From JAVBUY01 sp031552735 (GTDB taxonomy: Bacteria > Bacillota > Clostridia > Christensenellales > Aristaeellaceae), in contig JAVBMF010000002.1 of the NCBI GenBank assembly GCA_031552735.1, positions 1 to 64,000 of the forward strand: a DNA stretch of 64,000 nucleotides, given 5' to 3'. Under the pieces are notes generated by a model. The model did not search any database. It had not been told where the DNA came from and saw only the letters and a list, made by a program, of their open reading frames with translations. Below, piece after piece: positions 1 through 8,458 of the stretch (its first letter is position 1; every line of letters starts with the position of its first letter). A program made the position numbers and the translations under genes.

Positions 1-155
1 TTGGCGCTGAACACCGACAGGTCAAGCGGCGCTTCCCCGGCGGTGATCCAGGTCGCCTCGCTGCGATCCAGCCGCACCACGCCGAAAAGCACCGCCGGTA
101 AGATGACGATTAAAATCAAAATTACCCAGGAATGGCGGGGGGACGCCTTGCTCAT
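1..155 (-). CDS. Sensor histidine kinase, N-terminal fragment (probable)
   Basis: The gene runs off the left edge, so only about 51 codons are visible. The start ATG at 155 overlaps the TGA stop of the response-regulator gene in an ATGA arrangement, which implies translational coupling. The visible protein has a short basic N-terminus (MSKASPRHS), one strong transmembrane segment at about residues 10-28, and then a polar, probably extracytoplasmic stretch. This matches the start of a membrane sensor kinase, and the position just downstream of an OmpR-type regulator supports that. No kinase motif lies in the window, so the identity is inferred from context only. Confidence 0.55.
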   Translation of the reverse strand, partial: MSKASPRHSWVILILIVILPAVLFGVVRLDRSEATWITAGEAPLDLSVFSA

Positions 156-865
156 TTAGCGTCGTCCTCCTGCATGCCGGGCGGCACAAAGCAATACCCC
201 TTGCCCCAGGCCGTGCGGATGAACTGGTGGTTGGGCACGGCCTGCTCCAAGCGCTTGCGCAGGTTGAAGATATGCACATGCACGGTGCGCAGGTCGCCCA
301 GGCTGCTCATCTCCCACACCTGCTCATAGAGCTGCTCGGCGCTGATGCATTCGCCGGGGTGCTGCGCCAGCACGGTGAGCATGCCGAACGCCTTCTTGGA
401 GATATTGAGTACTTCCTCGCCCACATAGACCTTCTCGAACGTCAGGTCGATCTTCAGCGGCGGATACTCGATGAGATTGACCGGCACGGACGGCGTGTTG
501 GGCACGGCGTGGCGGCGGATGCACACCAGAATGCGCGCCTCAAGCTCCTTGACCGAGTACGGCTTGGTCATGTAGTCGTCGCCGCCGGTTAAGAGGCCCG
601 CGATCTTGTCGTCCTCGGTGTCCATGCAGCTTAAAAAGATGATGGGCGCCTCGGTGACTTCGCGCAGCTTGGGGCACAGCTCCAGACCGGTGCCGTCGGG
701 CAGGTTCACGTCCAGTACGATGCAATCCGGCTGGAATGCCTGTGTCTGCGCCAGCCCTTCCGCGCAGGTATACGCACAGGCCACATCAAATCCTCTGCTG
801 CGCAGGAAAAAGGAATTGATGCTCTGGATGTCCTGATCATCTTCGATGAGCAGCACTTTGGTCAT
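152..865 (-). CDS. OmpR/PhoB-family response regulator
   Basis: The protein has 237 residues, the usual length for this family. The N-terminal receiver domain shows the acidic pair D9/D10, the phospho-acceptor D52 in the IVLDVNLPDG segment, S79 and K101 in the TKPYS motif. The C-terminal half, about 135-232, is a winged-helix DNA-binding domain with the typical LRKRLE recognition region and RTAWGKGYCF wing. It is a cytoplasmic transcription factor activated by phosphorylation, most likely by the sensor whose gene overlaps its stop codon. The start at 865 has a GAGGGA ribosome site just upstream. Its targets cannot be read from the sequence. Confidence 0.93.
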   Translation of the reverse strand: MTKVLLIEDDQDIQSINSFFLRSRGFDVACAYTCAEGLAQTQAFQPDCIVLDVNLPDGTGLELCPKLREVTEAPIIFLSCMDTEDDKIAGLLTGGDDYMTKPYSVKELEARILVCIRRHAVPNTPSVPVNLIEYPPLKIDLTFEKVYVGEEVLNISKKAFGMLTVLAQHPGECISAEQLYEQVWEMSSLGDLRTVHVHIFNLRKRLEQAVPNHQFIRTAWGKGYCFVPPGMQEDDAK

Positions 866-893
866 ATGTGTCCCTCGCTTTCGTGCTGTTGTA

Positions 894-1051
894 GGGCGTG
901 TTCTAAAATGGAGATTGCGCTGGTTCAGCGGATTTTTCGCCCGTTCCAGGAGCCGGAACGCGGCGTAGCGGCGCTACGTCCAATGGAAGGCGACGCCGAA
1001 ATGGCGGAAAAGGCGCGCAAATTGCGCTTTTCGAAGTTTTGAAGCACGCCC
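894..1051. mobile_element. MITE-like intergenic element 1
   Basis: The element is 158 bp and its ends are imperfect inverted repeats: GGGCGTGTTCTAAAA on the left and GGGCGTGCTTCAAAA read inward on the right. A central palindrome, GTAGCGGCGCTAC, sits inside. The interior shares a GATTTTT...GCC..TCCAG.AGCC core and the same central palindrome with the element at 13251-13414. It has no coding capacity and fills most of the gap upstream of the response regulator. Confidence 0.55.
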
Positions 1052-1146
1052 AAGCAGACATTTCGCTGCATGTAGCATACCATATGCGCGCTGGAAAGAA
1101 AAGCTATATTCTTGTCTGCTTTTTCTACATTCATCTTGTCCAGTGC

Positions 1147-2463
1147 TCACTCTTGCGCATCGGCCCCGGCATATTCAAAATAGCCTCCTTGAACTTCCTC
1201 GGCGTATTGCTCGGCATAACTGCCCCTCGTGACCGTCAGCGTCACCGGCCAGTAATCAAACGCCTCGTCACCGATGCTGGTCACGCTGGGCGGAATGGTG
1301 ACGCTTCCCAATTCAAAGCAGGCGTTGAACGCACGGTCGCCGATATGCGTCACGCCATCCGGTATGACGAGGCTGGTCAGACCCTGGCACGCATCAAACG
1401 CATACGCACCGATGCGCGTCACGCTGGGCGCAATGGAGACGCTGGTCAATTGCCAGCACCGCGAGAATGCGCCATCGGCGATGGCGGTCACGCCCTCGGG
1501 GATCGTGTAGTGGCCTATGCGTCTGTAGGGGCAGGCAATCAGCGTTTTGCTCCGCTTATCAAACAGCACGCCGTCGATGTCCTCATAGACCGGATTGTCG
1601 GGCGCTACGACGAACATTGCGGCATCGGCAACACGTGGGATGTAGGAGAGCGTAAACGGGTAGTCGGTGATCTGCGTCACACTGGCCGGAATGGTGATGC
1701 TGGCTAGGTTGTGATACGCCTGAAAAAACGGAAGCGGAAGGCGGGTAACCGGGGCGACCGGACAGCCGCCCAGATGGGTGGGAAACACAAGGTCTATGTA
1801 GGGAGAAATGTCATGGCCTTGGTCGTCAGTCTCTCCATCTTTCGCATATCCGTAAATTGTCGCCACACCGTCGGTCAGCGTATAGAGCCAGCCGTCGCTT
1901 TGAAACACTTTGTACGACAGATCGTAGGTATACGCAAGATCATTATCCTGCGCGTATTGGGCCGCGTAGCTGCCCTCCGTCACCCGCAGCGTCACCGGAC
2001 AATCTTCGAACGCCGCCTCGCCAATGTATGCAACACTGGGTGGAATGGTTATCGCGTAAAGGCGATGAGAGCCGGAGAACGCGCTGCGCTCGATGCGGAT
2101 CACTGTATCCGGCAGGACGACATCGCCCCACAGCCCCTCGACCAAACAGTCTATGGCGACCACCGGATAGCCGTTCAGGCTGTCCGGTACCACAGTCCGC
2201 CAGATGCCGTCGGTATCGGCGGCTTTGGGCAGCAGGGCGGGTGCGTCCTTTGCGCCGGGGCGCTTGAGCGCAATCCGCTCATCGTCCCAAGGGAGGCCGC
2301 TCTGGCCGCCGCTGTTGCCGACGATGGTTGCCTGCCCGTTTTCCAGCGCGTATTCATAATCGCCATAGAAAAAAGTCTCCGTTCCGTAAGGAACCGCCAG
2401 CGCCGGTTGACTGACCATGCAACAAGCCGCCAGCGCAAGGGCCAGCAAGCATCGCTTTTTCAC
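1147..2463 (-). CDS. Secreted BspA-like leucine-rich repeat protein
   Basis: The start is read as GTG at 2463, preceded at good distance by AAGGAG and followed at once by a signal peptide (residues 1-25, KKRC then a hydrophobic run to ALA-VPYG). That gives 438 residues; no better start lies upstream. The mature protein carries BspA-type (LRR_5) repeats, seen as recurring blocks such as LTSVSIAPSVTRIGAYAF, LTSLVIPDGVTHIGDRAF and LGSVTIPPSVTSIGDEAF near the C-terminus, with a second set around residues 120-165. No transmembrane anchor or LPXTG motif is visible. It lies 31 bp after the CHAP amidase gene on the same strand. Surface binding is a family-based guess. Confidence 0.85.
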   Translation of the reverse strand: MKKRCLLALALAACCMVSQPALAVPYGTETFFYGDYEYALENGQATIVGNSGGQSGLPWDDERIALKRPGAKDAPALLPKAADTDGIWRTVVPDSLNGYPVVAIDCLVEGLWGDVVLPDTVIRIERSAFSGSHRLYAITIPPSVAYIGEAAFEDCPVTLRVTEGSYAAQYAQDNDLAYTYDLSYKVFQSDGWLYTLTDGVATIYGYAKDGETDDQGHDISPYIDLVFPTHLGGCPVAPVTRLPLPFFQAYHNLASITIPASVTQITDYPFTLSYIPRVADAAMFVVAPDNPVYEDIDGVLFDKRSKTLIACPYRRIGHYTIPEGVTAIADGAFSRCWQLTSVSIAPSVTRIGAYAFDACQGLTSLVIPDGVTHIGDRAFNACFELGSVTIPPSVTSIGDEAFDYWPVTLTVTRGSYAEQYAEEVQGGYFEYAGADAQE

Positions 2464-2494
2464 GGGTAGGTTCTCCTTATCACTGCACCGATTG

Positions 2495-3268
2495 TTACTT
2501 CCACGTAACGCCAAAGCCGGTGATGTACCAGCCTTCTTTTTGCAGCTTGTACTGCACGTCGTCGCGGGTCTGCTCGGCCTTGGGCACCGCGCGGTAGTTC
2601 TGGTGCTTCTGCTTGGGGTGGACGACATACCGCGTGCAGTAGCGCTTGACGGTGTTGGACACATTGCCCTCGATGGTGGTCAGCTCGTACACGCCGGGCG
2701 AAAGCTCGGTGACGGTCTCCACCAGCCCGACGTGCGTGGAGCTGGTGCCGCCGATCACGCCATAGATCACCTGATACCCCGGGCGCGGAATATCGGTAAA
2801 CCGGTCTAGGTTGCGATACGTATTCTGCGTGCGCACGACATGCGCCTCGTTGCTGGCAAAGACGATGTCGTCGCCCAGCGGCGCCGCGCCTTCCTCTATA
2901 TATGCCTGAGACATGGCTTCCTTCATCAGCGGCACACCGGCCTGATCGGCGCACCACGCCACAAAGCAGGCGCACCAGCCAATCTTGCGCTCATCATGGA
3001 AGTACCAGCGCGAGTAATCGTTGTTTTCCTTGATGGGTTTGGTGCCGTGCTTGGCGTACTCCTGCTGCGCGACCTCGATCATGCGCGCGATCTCCGGCGG
3101 CATGTCGCCGGGCGCGCGGTCGGCGGCGTCGGGCAGCGGCGTCACACGCGGCACCTCGGTGGGCAGCGGCGTGGCGGTGGGCTTGGCCTTGGCGGCATAT
3201 GCGGGCATGGCAGCAGCGCACAGCAGTGTACCTGCCGCCAGCGCCGCGATCCATCGTTTCAGGTGCAT
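2495..3268 (-). CDS. Secreted CHAP/NlpC-type amidase
   Basis: The protein has 257 residues from the ATG at 3268; a second ATG at 3274 is too close to the GAGGGA ribosome site. A signal peptide (1-26) is followed by a proline/threonine-rich linker (about 27-50). The catalytic domain shows the WCACFVAWC block with the likely nucleophile C99, the likely catalytic H179 in STHVGLVE, and the TIEGNVSN strand around 200. That is the cysteine-histidine layout of CHAP peptidoglycan amidases or endopeptidases. A role in cell-wall cleavage is inferred. It precedes the BspA-like gene and probably shares its transcript. Confidence 0.85.
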   Translation of the reverse strand: MHLKRWIAALAAGTLLCAAAMPAYAAKAKPTATPLPTEVPRVTPLPDAADRAPGDMPPEIARMIEVAQQEYAKHGTKPIKENNDYSRWYFHDERKIGWCACFVAWCADQAGVPLMKEAMSQAYIEEGAAPLGDDIVFASNEAHVVRTQNTYRNLDRFTDIPRPGYQVIYGVIGGTSSTHVGLVETVTELSPGVYELTTIEGNVSNTVKRYCTRYVVHPKQKHQNYRAVPKAEQTRDDVQYKLQKEGWYITGFGVTWK

Positions 3269-3345
3269 GCTCATTCCCTCTCGTTCTCGCGTTTTATCCC
3301 GTATAGAATTGCACACAGGCAGGGTGAAATCCTGCATTTCGCGCG

Positions 3346-4071
3346 CTATTTCGACAAAGCCAGCGCCTGATCCAGCGTGCGCTGCAACGCGGCCAACGCC
3401 TCTGGCGGCATCGGCGGCGTATCGCCCAATGGATAGGGCAGGCCGAGCTGCGCCCACTTGGCGCGGCCCAGCGTGTGATACGGCAGCAATTGCGCGCGCT
3501 GGATGTTCGCGCCCCGCACCAGCGCGGCCAGCGCGTTGATCTCCTCTTTGGTGTCGTTCAGGCCGGGCACGATCACCTGCCGAATCCACAGGGGCGATTG
3601 CCGGGCTTTCGCGGCATCGAGAAAAGCCCGCGTCGGCGACATGCCGCGCCCGGTCAGCGCATGAAAGTCGTCCTCCCCCGCGCGCTTGATGTCCAGCAGC
3701 ACCAAATCCACCGCGTCGAGCAGCCTGCCCACCGTGCGGTCATAACGGCCGCCCGCAGTGTCCAGGCACACATGCAAGCCCCGGGCGTGCGCCTGCGCCG
3801 TCACTTCCAGGCAAAACTCGGGTTGCAGCAGCGGCTCGCCGCCGGACAGCGTGATGCCGCCGGTGTCGCCAAAGTACGGGCGATACCGCGCGGCCATGTT
3901 CACCAGTGCCTCGGCGGTCATGGTCTGGCCGCCGGTGCGCGACCATGTGTCCGGGTTGTGGCAGTACGCGCAGCGCATGCGGCAGCCCTGCAAAAACGCA
4001 ACAAAACGCAGCCCCGGGCCGTCGGACGCGCCCAGGGTCTGGATGGAGTGGATGAAACCGGTGTGAGACAT
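3346..4071 (-). CDS. pflA: Pyruvate formate-lyase-activating enzyme
   Basis: The protein has 241 residues from the ATG at 4071, which has a TAGGAGGC ribosome site; open frame upstream of this has no family similarity. It is a radical SAM enzyme with the CxxxCxxC cluster ligands at C30, C34 and C37 (GCRMRCAYCHNP) and the TLSGGEPLLQ motif that helps bind S-adenosylmethionine. It places the glycyl radical on pyruvate formate-lyase under anaerobic conditions. The substrate gene pflB lies upstream on the same strand, separated by an unusually long 536-bp gap full of hairpins. Confidence 0.95.
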   Translation of the reverse strand: MSHTGFIHSIQTLGASDGPGLRFVAFLQGCRMRCAYCHNPDTWSRTGGQTMTAEALVNMAARYRPYFGDTGGITLSGGEPLLQPEFCLEVTAQAHARGLHVCLDTAGGRYDRTVGRLLDAVDLVLLDIKRAGEDDFHALTGRGMSPTRAFLDAAKARQSPLWIRQVIVPGLNDTKEEINALAALVRGANIQRAQLLPYHTLGRAKWAQLGLPYPLGDTPPMPPEALAALQRTLDQALALSK

Positions 4072-4607
4072 GGGGCCTCCTAGGGGTGGGGTGAAGGAGT
4101 GCGTCTTTTCCTTGGGCAGGGAAACGCTGTACTCTTTGGATAAGCCCAAAGAGTACCAGAAAGGCATTTGCGCCCGGGTTCGTCGCTAAGTCGACATGGG
4201 CATATGCTCGGCTGCGGCGGGTGCTGCACATGTTCACCGCGTCCATCGATCAGATATATCTGATGGGCGCGGTTCACGTTCCGCACTGAATCCGCTGTGC
4301 GCCTTCGCAGGAACATGCCCCATGTCTCCCGCGACTCCAACGGGCGCAGGGCCACGAACAAGCTAAAGCTATCAAATAGGTCACCCGGGTTGCGCAGGGC
4401 TTCGCGCCCGTTGGAGCCCCAGCCCCTACACGATGATCCCCACGAAGGTGCGCCGCACAATTTTGCTGCAATCGGCTCGCCCGGCTCCGCCGGGCGGGCG
4501 GGACGTTTTGCGTAGCGCAGCGTAGCAAAACTCACCTGCTCCGCGAGCAGCGCGAGTCATGGCGCAGCCATGCAACCGAATACAATGCTCTGCATTGTAT
4601 TCGAGCG
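4072..4607. other. Structured intergenic region between pflB and pflA
   Basis: No convincing gene lies here. The region holds a perfect 11-bp hairpin (4129-4139 with 4146-4156), 13-bp inverted arms CTCCAACGGGCGC / GCGCCCGTTGGAG at 4335-4347 and 4404-4416 with a 56-nt loop, and a perfect 12-bp hairpin at 4577-4603 just after the pflB stop. Open frames on the minus strand here are rich in unlikely residues and show no family similarity. Confidence 0.6.
4577..4603 (-). terminator. Hairpin directly after pflB
   Basis: Perfect 12-bp stem CGAATACAATGC / GCATTGTATTCG with a 3-nt loop, starting 5 nt after the pflB stop. There is no long U-run after it, so it may be a processing or 3'-end-stabilising hairpin rather than a full terminator. 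Confidence 0.5.
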
Positions 4608-6848
4608 CTACAGCGCCGTATGAAACGTCCTCGACAGCACTTCCTGCTGCTGGCAGGGGCCAAGGCTGACGAACTGCACCGCGTAACCGGATACGCGGAC
4701 GGTGAGGTTTGGGTAGTGCTCGGGGTGTTTGATGGCGGCTTCTAGCTGCTCGCGGCGCAGCACATTGACATTCAGGTGGTGCGCGCCCTGCGCGAAGTAG
4801 CCGCCCAGCAGTGCCACCAGCGCGGCCTTGCGCGCCGCCATATCCTCGCCCAGCGTATCAGGCGTGACGGTCAGCGTATTAGAGATGCCGTCCTGGCAGC
4901 AGGCATAGGGCAGCTTGGCCACCGAATTCAGCGAGGCCAGCGCGCCACGGTGCTCGCGGCCATGCATGGGGTTCGCGCCGGGCGCGAAAGGCTCGCCCTG
5001 CTTGCGTCCATCGGGCGTCGCGCCGGTCTTTTTGCCATACACTACATTAGAAGTAATGGTCAGCACGCTGAGCGTGGGCGTCGCCCCGCGATAGGTCGGA
5101 TGCAGGCAGAGCTGCGCATAGAGCTCCTCGCACAGCATGGCAGCGATGCTGTCCACGCGGTCGTCGTCGTTGCCGAAGGCCGGGTACTCGCCGGACACCG
5201 TAAAGTCGGTAATCAGCCCACTCTGGTCGCGCTTGGGCGTGACGTGCGCATAGCGGATGGCGCTAAGCGAATCGGCGGCCACCGACAGCCCGGCCATGCC
5301 AAAGGACATCAGCCGCTGTACATCGGTATCGTGCAGCGCCATCTGGATTTTCTCGTAGGCGTACTTATCGTGCATCGCGTGGATGACGTTCATGGTGTTC
5401 ACATACAGCCGCGCCAGCCACGCCAGATACACGCGGTAGCGCGCCAGCACATCGTCGTAGTCCAGCGGGCCGTCGCCGATGGGCGCAAGGTCGGGCATCG
5501 CCGGGGCCACCTGATCGCCGGTGATCTCGTCGCGGCCGTTGTTCAGCGCCAACAGCAGCAGCTTGGCGATGTTGCAGCGCGCGCCAAAGAACTGCATCTG
5601 CTTGCCGATCTTCGCCGCCGATACACAGCAGGCAATGGCGTAATCGTCGCCAAAGCGCGGCCGCATCAGATCGTCGTTCTCGTACTGGATGGCGTCGGTC
5701 TCGATGGACATGCGCGCGCAGTACGCCTTGAACGCCTCGGGCAGCTTTTCCGCCCACAGCACGGTCAGGTTGGGTTCGGGCGCGGGGCCCAGGTTGGTCA
5801 GCGTGTGCAGGAAGCGGAAGGACGTGCGCGTCACCAGCGTGCGGCCATCCTCGGCCATGCCGCCGATCGCCTCGGTCACCCAGGTCGGGTCCCCGGCGAA
5901 CAGCTCGTTATAGTCCGGTGTGCGCAACTGGCGCGCCATGCGCAGCTTGAGCACGAAATGGTCAATGATCTCCTGCGCGTCGGACTCGGTCAGCGCGCCC
6001 TCGGCCAAATCGCGCACGAAGTAGATATCCAAAAAGCTGGCCACGCGCCCCAGCGACATCGCCGCACCGTTTTGCTCCTTGATGGCGGCGAGGTAGGCGA
6101 AGTACACCCACTGGGTGGCCTCCTGCGCGTTTCGCGCGGGACGCGATACGTCAAACCCGTAGGCGGCAGCCATTTCTACCAGCTTTTTCAGGAACGTGAT
6201 CTGGCGATGGACTTCCTCGATAAGCTGCATGGTGGGCGCGTCCATGTCGCGCGCGCGCAATGCGGCCAGATCGCTTTGCTTGCGCGCGATCAGGTGATCG
6301 ACGCCATAGAGCGCCACGCGGCGATAATCGCCAATGATGCGGCCCCGGCCATACGCATCGGGCAGCCCGGTGATGATCCCCGACTTGCGCACGGCGCGCA
6401 TCTCGGGACTATAGAGGCGGAACACGCCGTCGTTGTGCGTGGTGCGGAACTCAAACGCCTTGCGGATGCCCTCGCCCAGCTCGTAGCCATACGCGCGACA
6501 CGCGGCCTCGGCCATGCGGATGCCGCCAAAGGGGTTGACGGCGCGCTTTAGCGGCGCGTCGGTTTGCAGGCCGACGATCTTCTCTAGGTCGCGATCCAGG
6601 TATCCGGGCGCGTGCGAGGTCAGCGACGACACGGTGTGTACGTCGATATCCAGTACGCCGCCGCCCATGCGCTCCTGCTGCTGCAATTGCTGATAGGCTT
6701 CGTTCAGGGCGCGCGTGGCGGCAGTCGGCGGCGCGAGGAAGGCTTCATCGCCGCTGTACGGCGATAGGTGCGCCAACAAAAATCCGCGCACATCCACACT
6801 TTCCCGCCAGGGACCGGGCGCAAAACCGCGCCAAGCATCGTCGCGCAT
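4608..6848 (-). CDS. pflB: Formate C-acetyltransferase (pyruvate formate-lyase)
   Basis: The protein has 746 residues from the ATG at 6848, close to the roughly 760 typical of the family; GGAGG lies seven bases upstream. It converts pyruvate and CoA to acetyl-CoA and formate in the cytoplasm. The adjacent catalytic cysteines are seen in IACCVS, and the glycyl-radical site is G721 in RVSGYAVQF near the C-terminus. The typical SFRFLHTL, APEPNLTVLW and PDGRKQGEPFAPGANP blocks are present, which favours true PFL over the diol-dehydratase relatives. A good sigma-A promoter lies upstream, and pflA follows 537 bp downstream. Confidence 0.97.
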   Translation of the reverse strand: MRDDAWRGFAPGPWRESVDVRGFLLAHLSPYSGDEAFLAPPTAATRALNEAYQQLQQQERMGGGVLDIDVHTVSSLTSHAPGYLDRDLEKIVGLQTDAPLKRAVNPFGGIRMAEAACRAYGYELGEGIRKAFEFRTTHNDGVFRLYSPEMRAVRKSGIITGLPDAYGRGRIIGDYRRVALYGVDHLIARKQSDLAALRARDMDAPTMQLIEEVHRQITFLKKLVEMAAAYGFDVSRPARNAQEATQWVYFAYLAAIKEQNGAAMSLGRVASFLDIYFVRDLAEGALTESDAQEIIDHFVLKLRMARQLRTPDYNELFAGDPTWVTEAIGGMAEDGRTLVTRTSFRFLHTLTNLGPAPEPNLTVLWAEKLPEAFKAYCARMSIETDAIQYENDDLMRPRFGDDYAIACCVSAAKIGKQMQFFGARCNIAKLLLLALNNGRDEITGDQVAPAMPDLAPIGDGPLDYDDVLARYRVYLAWLARLYVNTMNVIHAMHDKYAYEKIQMALHDTDVQRLMSFGMAGLSVAADSLSAIRYAHVTPKRDQSGLITDFTVSGEYPAFGNDDDRVDSIAAMLCEELYAQLCLHPTYRGATPTLSVLTITSNVVYGKKTGATPDGRKQGEPFAPGANPMHGREHRGALASLNSVAKLPYACCQDGISNTLTVTPDTLGEDMAARKAALVALLGGYFAQGAHHLNVNVLRREQLEAAIKHPEHYPNLTVRVSGYAVQFVSLGPCQQQEVLSRTFHTAL

Positions 6849-6916
6849 GTTTACGCCTCCTCTCCGCTTTTCTGCGTATGGTCGAAAAAACACTCCCAAA
6901 AGCTGAGAGTGATTGT

Positions 6917-6945
6917 ATCATACTGGGTTTACTGCCTGTTGTCAA
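6917..6945 (-). promoter_or_regulatory. Promoter of pflB
   Basis: Minus strand: -35 TTGACA (6940-6945), 17-nt spacer, -10 TATGAT (6917-6922). This leaves a leader of about 60 nt to the pflB start. Just upstream of the -35 is the inverted repeat CACAATATGTTGTG (about 6953-6966), a candidate operator. Confidence 0.75.
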
Positions 6946-7003
6946 GCGGAAAACACAATATGTTGTGCTTTATTCGCCGATTCGTGCTGTATGTGGTGTG
7001 GCG

Positions 7004-7591
7004 CTAGATCTCCAGCATGTGCATGAACACCGGAGACATGATGCGCGCATAGATGCCCCGCAAATCGGCGCGCAGGGCGTCGTCATCGGGCAGCGGCGCG
7101 CCGCCGATGGGCTGCACCATCAACAACATGCGCACGCGCCAGATCGCATAGGGAATGTGCGGATAGAGCACGTATCCCGCGCGCTGATAAAACGCGATGC
7201 GCCGCTGCCGCTGCGCAAGCTCCTGTGCGTTTTTCGCGTCGTCGGGATGCTCGACCTCGACGATCAGTCGCGTGGCATGCGCGTAGGCGTCGGCCAGCAG
7301 CGCCATCAGCTTGGAGCCGATGCCGCCGCCCCGCTGTCCCGCGTATACCGCCAGGTGCGTGATCAGCACCGCCCCATCCGCCTCGGCAGCAATGGCATAC
7401 GCGACCTGCCGATCCTTCTGCTCCATGATCCACGCGCGCGTGATGCCTCGGGTGATCAGCCGCCGCATCACCACCTTGGGCGGCAGCTCGTTGCGCGGAA
7501 AATCCTGCGCCAGATGTTGAAACAGCCCGTCAAACTCGTCTATGCGCATGGGGCGCAGCGCATACGGCTTGGTGTTTTCCTGTTGCGTCAT
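7004..7591 (-). CDS. GNAT-family N-acetyltransferase
   Basis: The protein has 195 residues. The GNAT acetyl-CoA-binding motif A is seen as GQRGGGIGSKLM at about residue 86, preceded by the LITHLAVYA strand and followed by the late-domain AFYQRAGYVLYPH segment. The start at 7591 has GAGGGA upstream. The acceptor cannot be predicted. It stands alone between pflB and an oppositely oriented membrane-protein gene. Confidence 0.85.
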   Translation of the reverse strand: MTQQENTKPYALRPMRIDEFDGLFQHLAQDFPRNELPPKVVMRRLITRGITRAWIMEQKDRQVAYAIAAEADGAVLITHLAVYAGQRGGGIGSKLMALLADAYAHATRLIVEVEHPDDAKNAQELAQRQRRIAFYQRAGYVLYPHIPYAIWRVRMLLMVQPIGGAPLPDDDALRADLRGIYARIMSPVFMHMLEI

Positions 7592-7731
7592 GTGTTCCCT
7601 CCTGTGTTTGTGCTGTTTTCGCCGCGCTGCCCGCGTGTTCCTGCCACGATGCGAAGCAGTTCAAAGTTTTACGGCACAATGACGCTTTCTTTGCTTTTTT
7701 GTAAACAATTCCCTGTGTAAACCACCACATA

Positions 7732-7760
7732 TTGTGTTTACATAGGAAACCTGATACAAT
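7732..7760 (+). promoter_or_regulatory. Promoter of the 7820 membrane-protein gene
   Basis: -35 TTGTGT (7732-7737), 17-nt spacer, -10 TACAAT (7755-7760). The -35 lies inside ACATATTGTGTTT, the same 13-mer found just upstream of the pflB -35 in the same orientation relative to transcription. Confidence 0.55.
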
Positions 7761-7819
7761 ACGCAAGGACGGCATCCGCCGTTTATCATTCTGCCTGATA
7801 CTAAAGGAGGACACACACT

Positions 7820-8326
7820 ATGGGTCTGAAGAAGGAAATCACCACCAAGGGCGATTATCACGTCCGCTGCCGGTTCCCGGTCATTCTGGCGGTCGTCGCG
7901 CTGCTGCTGGGCTGGCTGCTGGTCGCCATCAAGCCGCTGTGGAGCCCCAACTTTGAGAACATTCTACTGGCGGTGGGCTTTATCGCGCTGGGCGTTTTCA
8001 TCTACATCCGCAAGAGCAGCACCTGGTTCTTCTCGAAGATCACTGCCATCCTGGCGGCCATCACCGGCTTGGCGTTCTGCCTGATGCTGTTTATGAGCGG
8101 CGGCTGGCTGGTGACGCTGTGCAACTGGGCGTTCATCCTGTTCCTGGTGTCCATGGTGCTGACCAATGACTTCTACTTCCCGGTGCGCGTGATCCAGGCG
8201 GTGGCCGCCGTGGTCGCGATCCTGGGCGCGCTGGGCATCTGGACCGCGCCGTGGGCGTGGCTGGGCGCCGTGCTGCAAATCGCCGCGCTGAGCATTTGGG
8301 TGTACCTGTCCTATCAGAGAAAGTAA
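7820..8326 (+). CDS. Polytopic membrane protein of unknown function
   Basis: The protein has 168 residues with five or six hydrophobic segments (about 20-37, 46-62, 70-93, 97-115, 120-140 and 143-163), a basic cytoplasmic N-terminus and a YQRK end. I do not recognise the family. The start follows a strong AAAGGAGG site, its own promoter lies upstream and a hairpin terminator lies 21 bp downstream, so it looks like a real single-gene unit. Confidence 0.75.
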   Translation: MGLKKEITTKGDYHVRCRFPVILAVVALLLGWLLVAIKPLWSPNFENILLAVGFIALGVFIYIRKSSTWFFSKITAILAAITGLAFCLMLFMSGGWLVTLCNWAFILFLVSMVLTNDFYFPVRVIQAVAAVVAILGALGIWTAPWAWLGAVLQIAALSIWVYLSYQRK

Positions 8327-8347
8327 TCCTCCCCGGCAAAATGCTAG

Positions 8348-8372
8348 GCCCGTCGCGCAAGCGGCGGGCTTT
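8348..8372 (+). terminator. Rho-independent terminator
   Basis: Stem GCCCGTCGC / GCGGCGGGC with a GCAA loop (one G-T pair), followed by TTTCTC. Confidence 0.75.
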
Positions 8373-8388
8373 CTCATCCGCTTTTCAT

Positions 8389-8417
8389 TTGACAGCCTTC
8401 GCCCGTCATGCTACAGT
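8389..8417 (+). promoter_or_regulatory. Promoter of the nitroreductase-like gene
   Basis: -35 TTGACA (8389-8394), 17-nt spacer, -10 TACAGT (8412-8417), about 40 nt before the gene. Confidence 0.65.
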
Positions 8418-8458
8418 ATATCCGTCCGTAACGCATTTTCATTCGGGAGGCGAACCCT

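Noticed and set aside
4080..4535. Minus-strand open frame of about 150 codons between pflA and pflB.
   Set aside because: Its composition is unlike neighbouring proteins, it spans strong hairpins and overlaps the pflA start.
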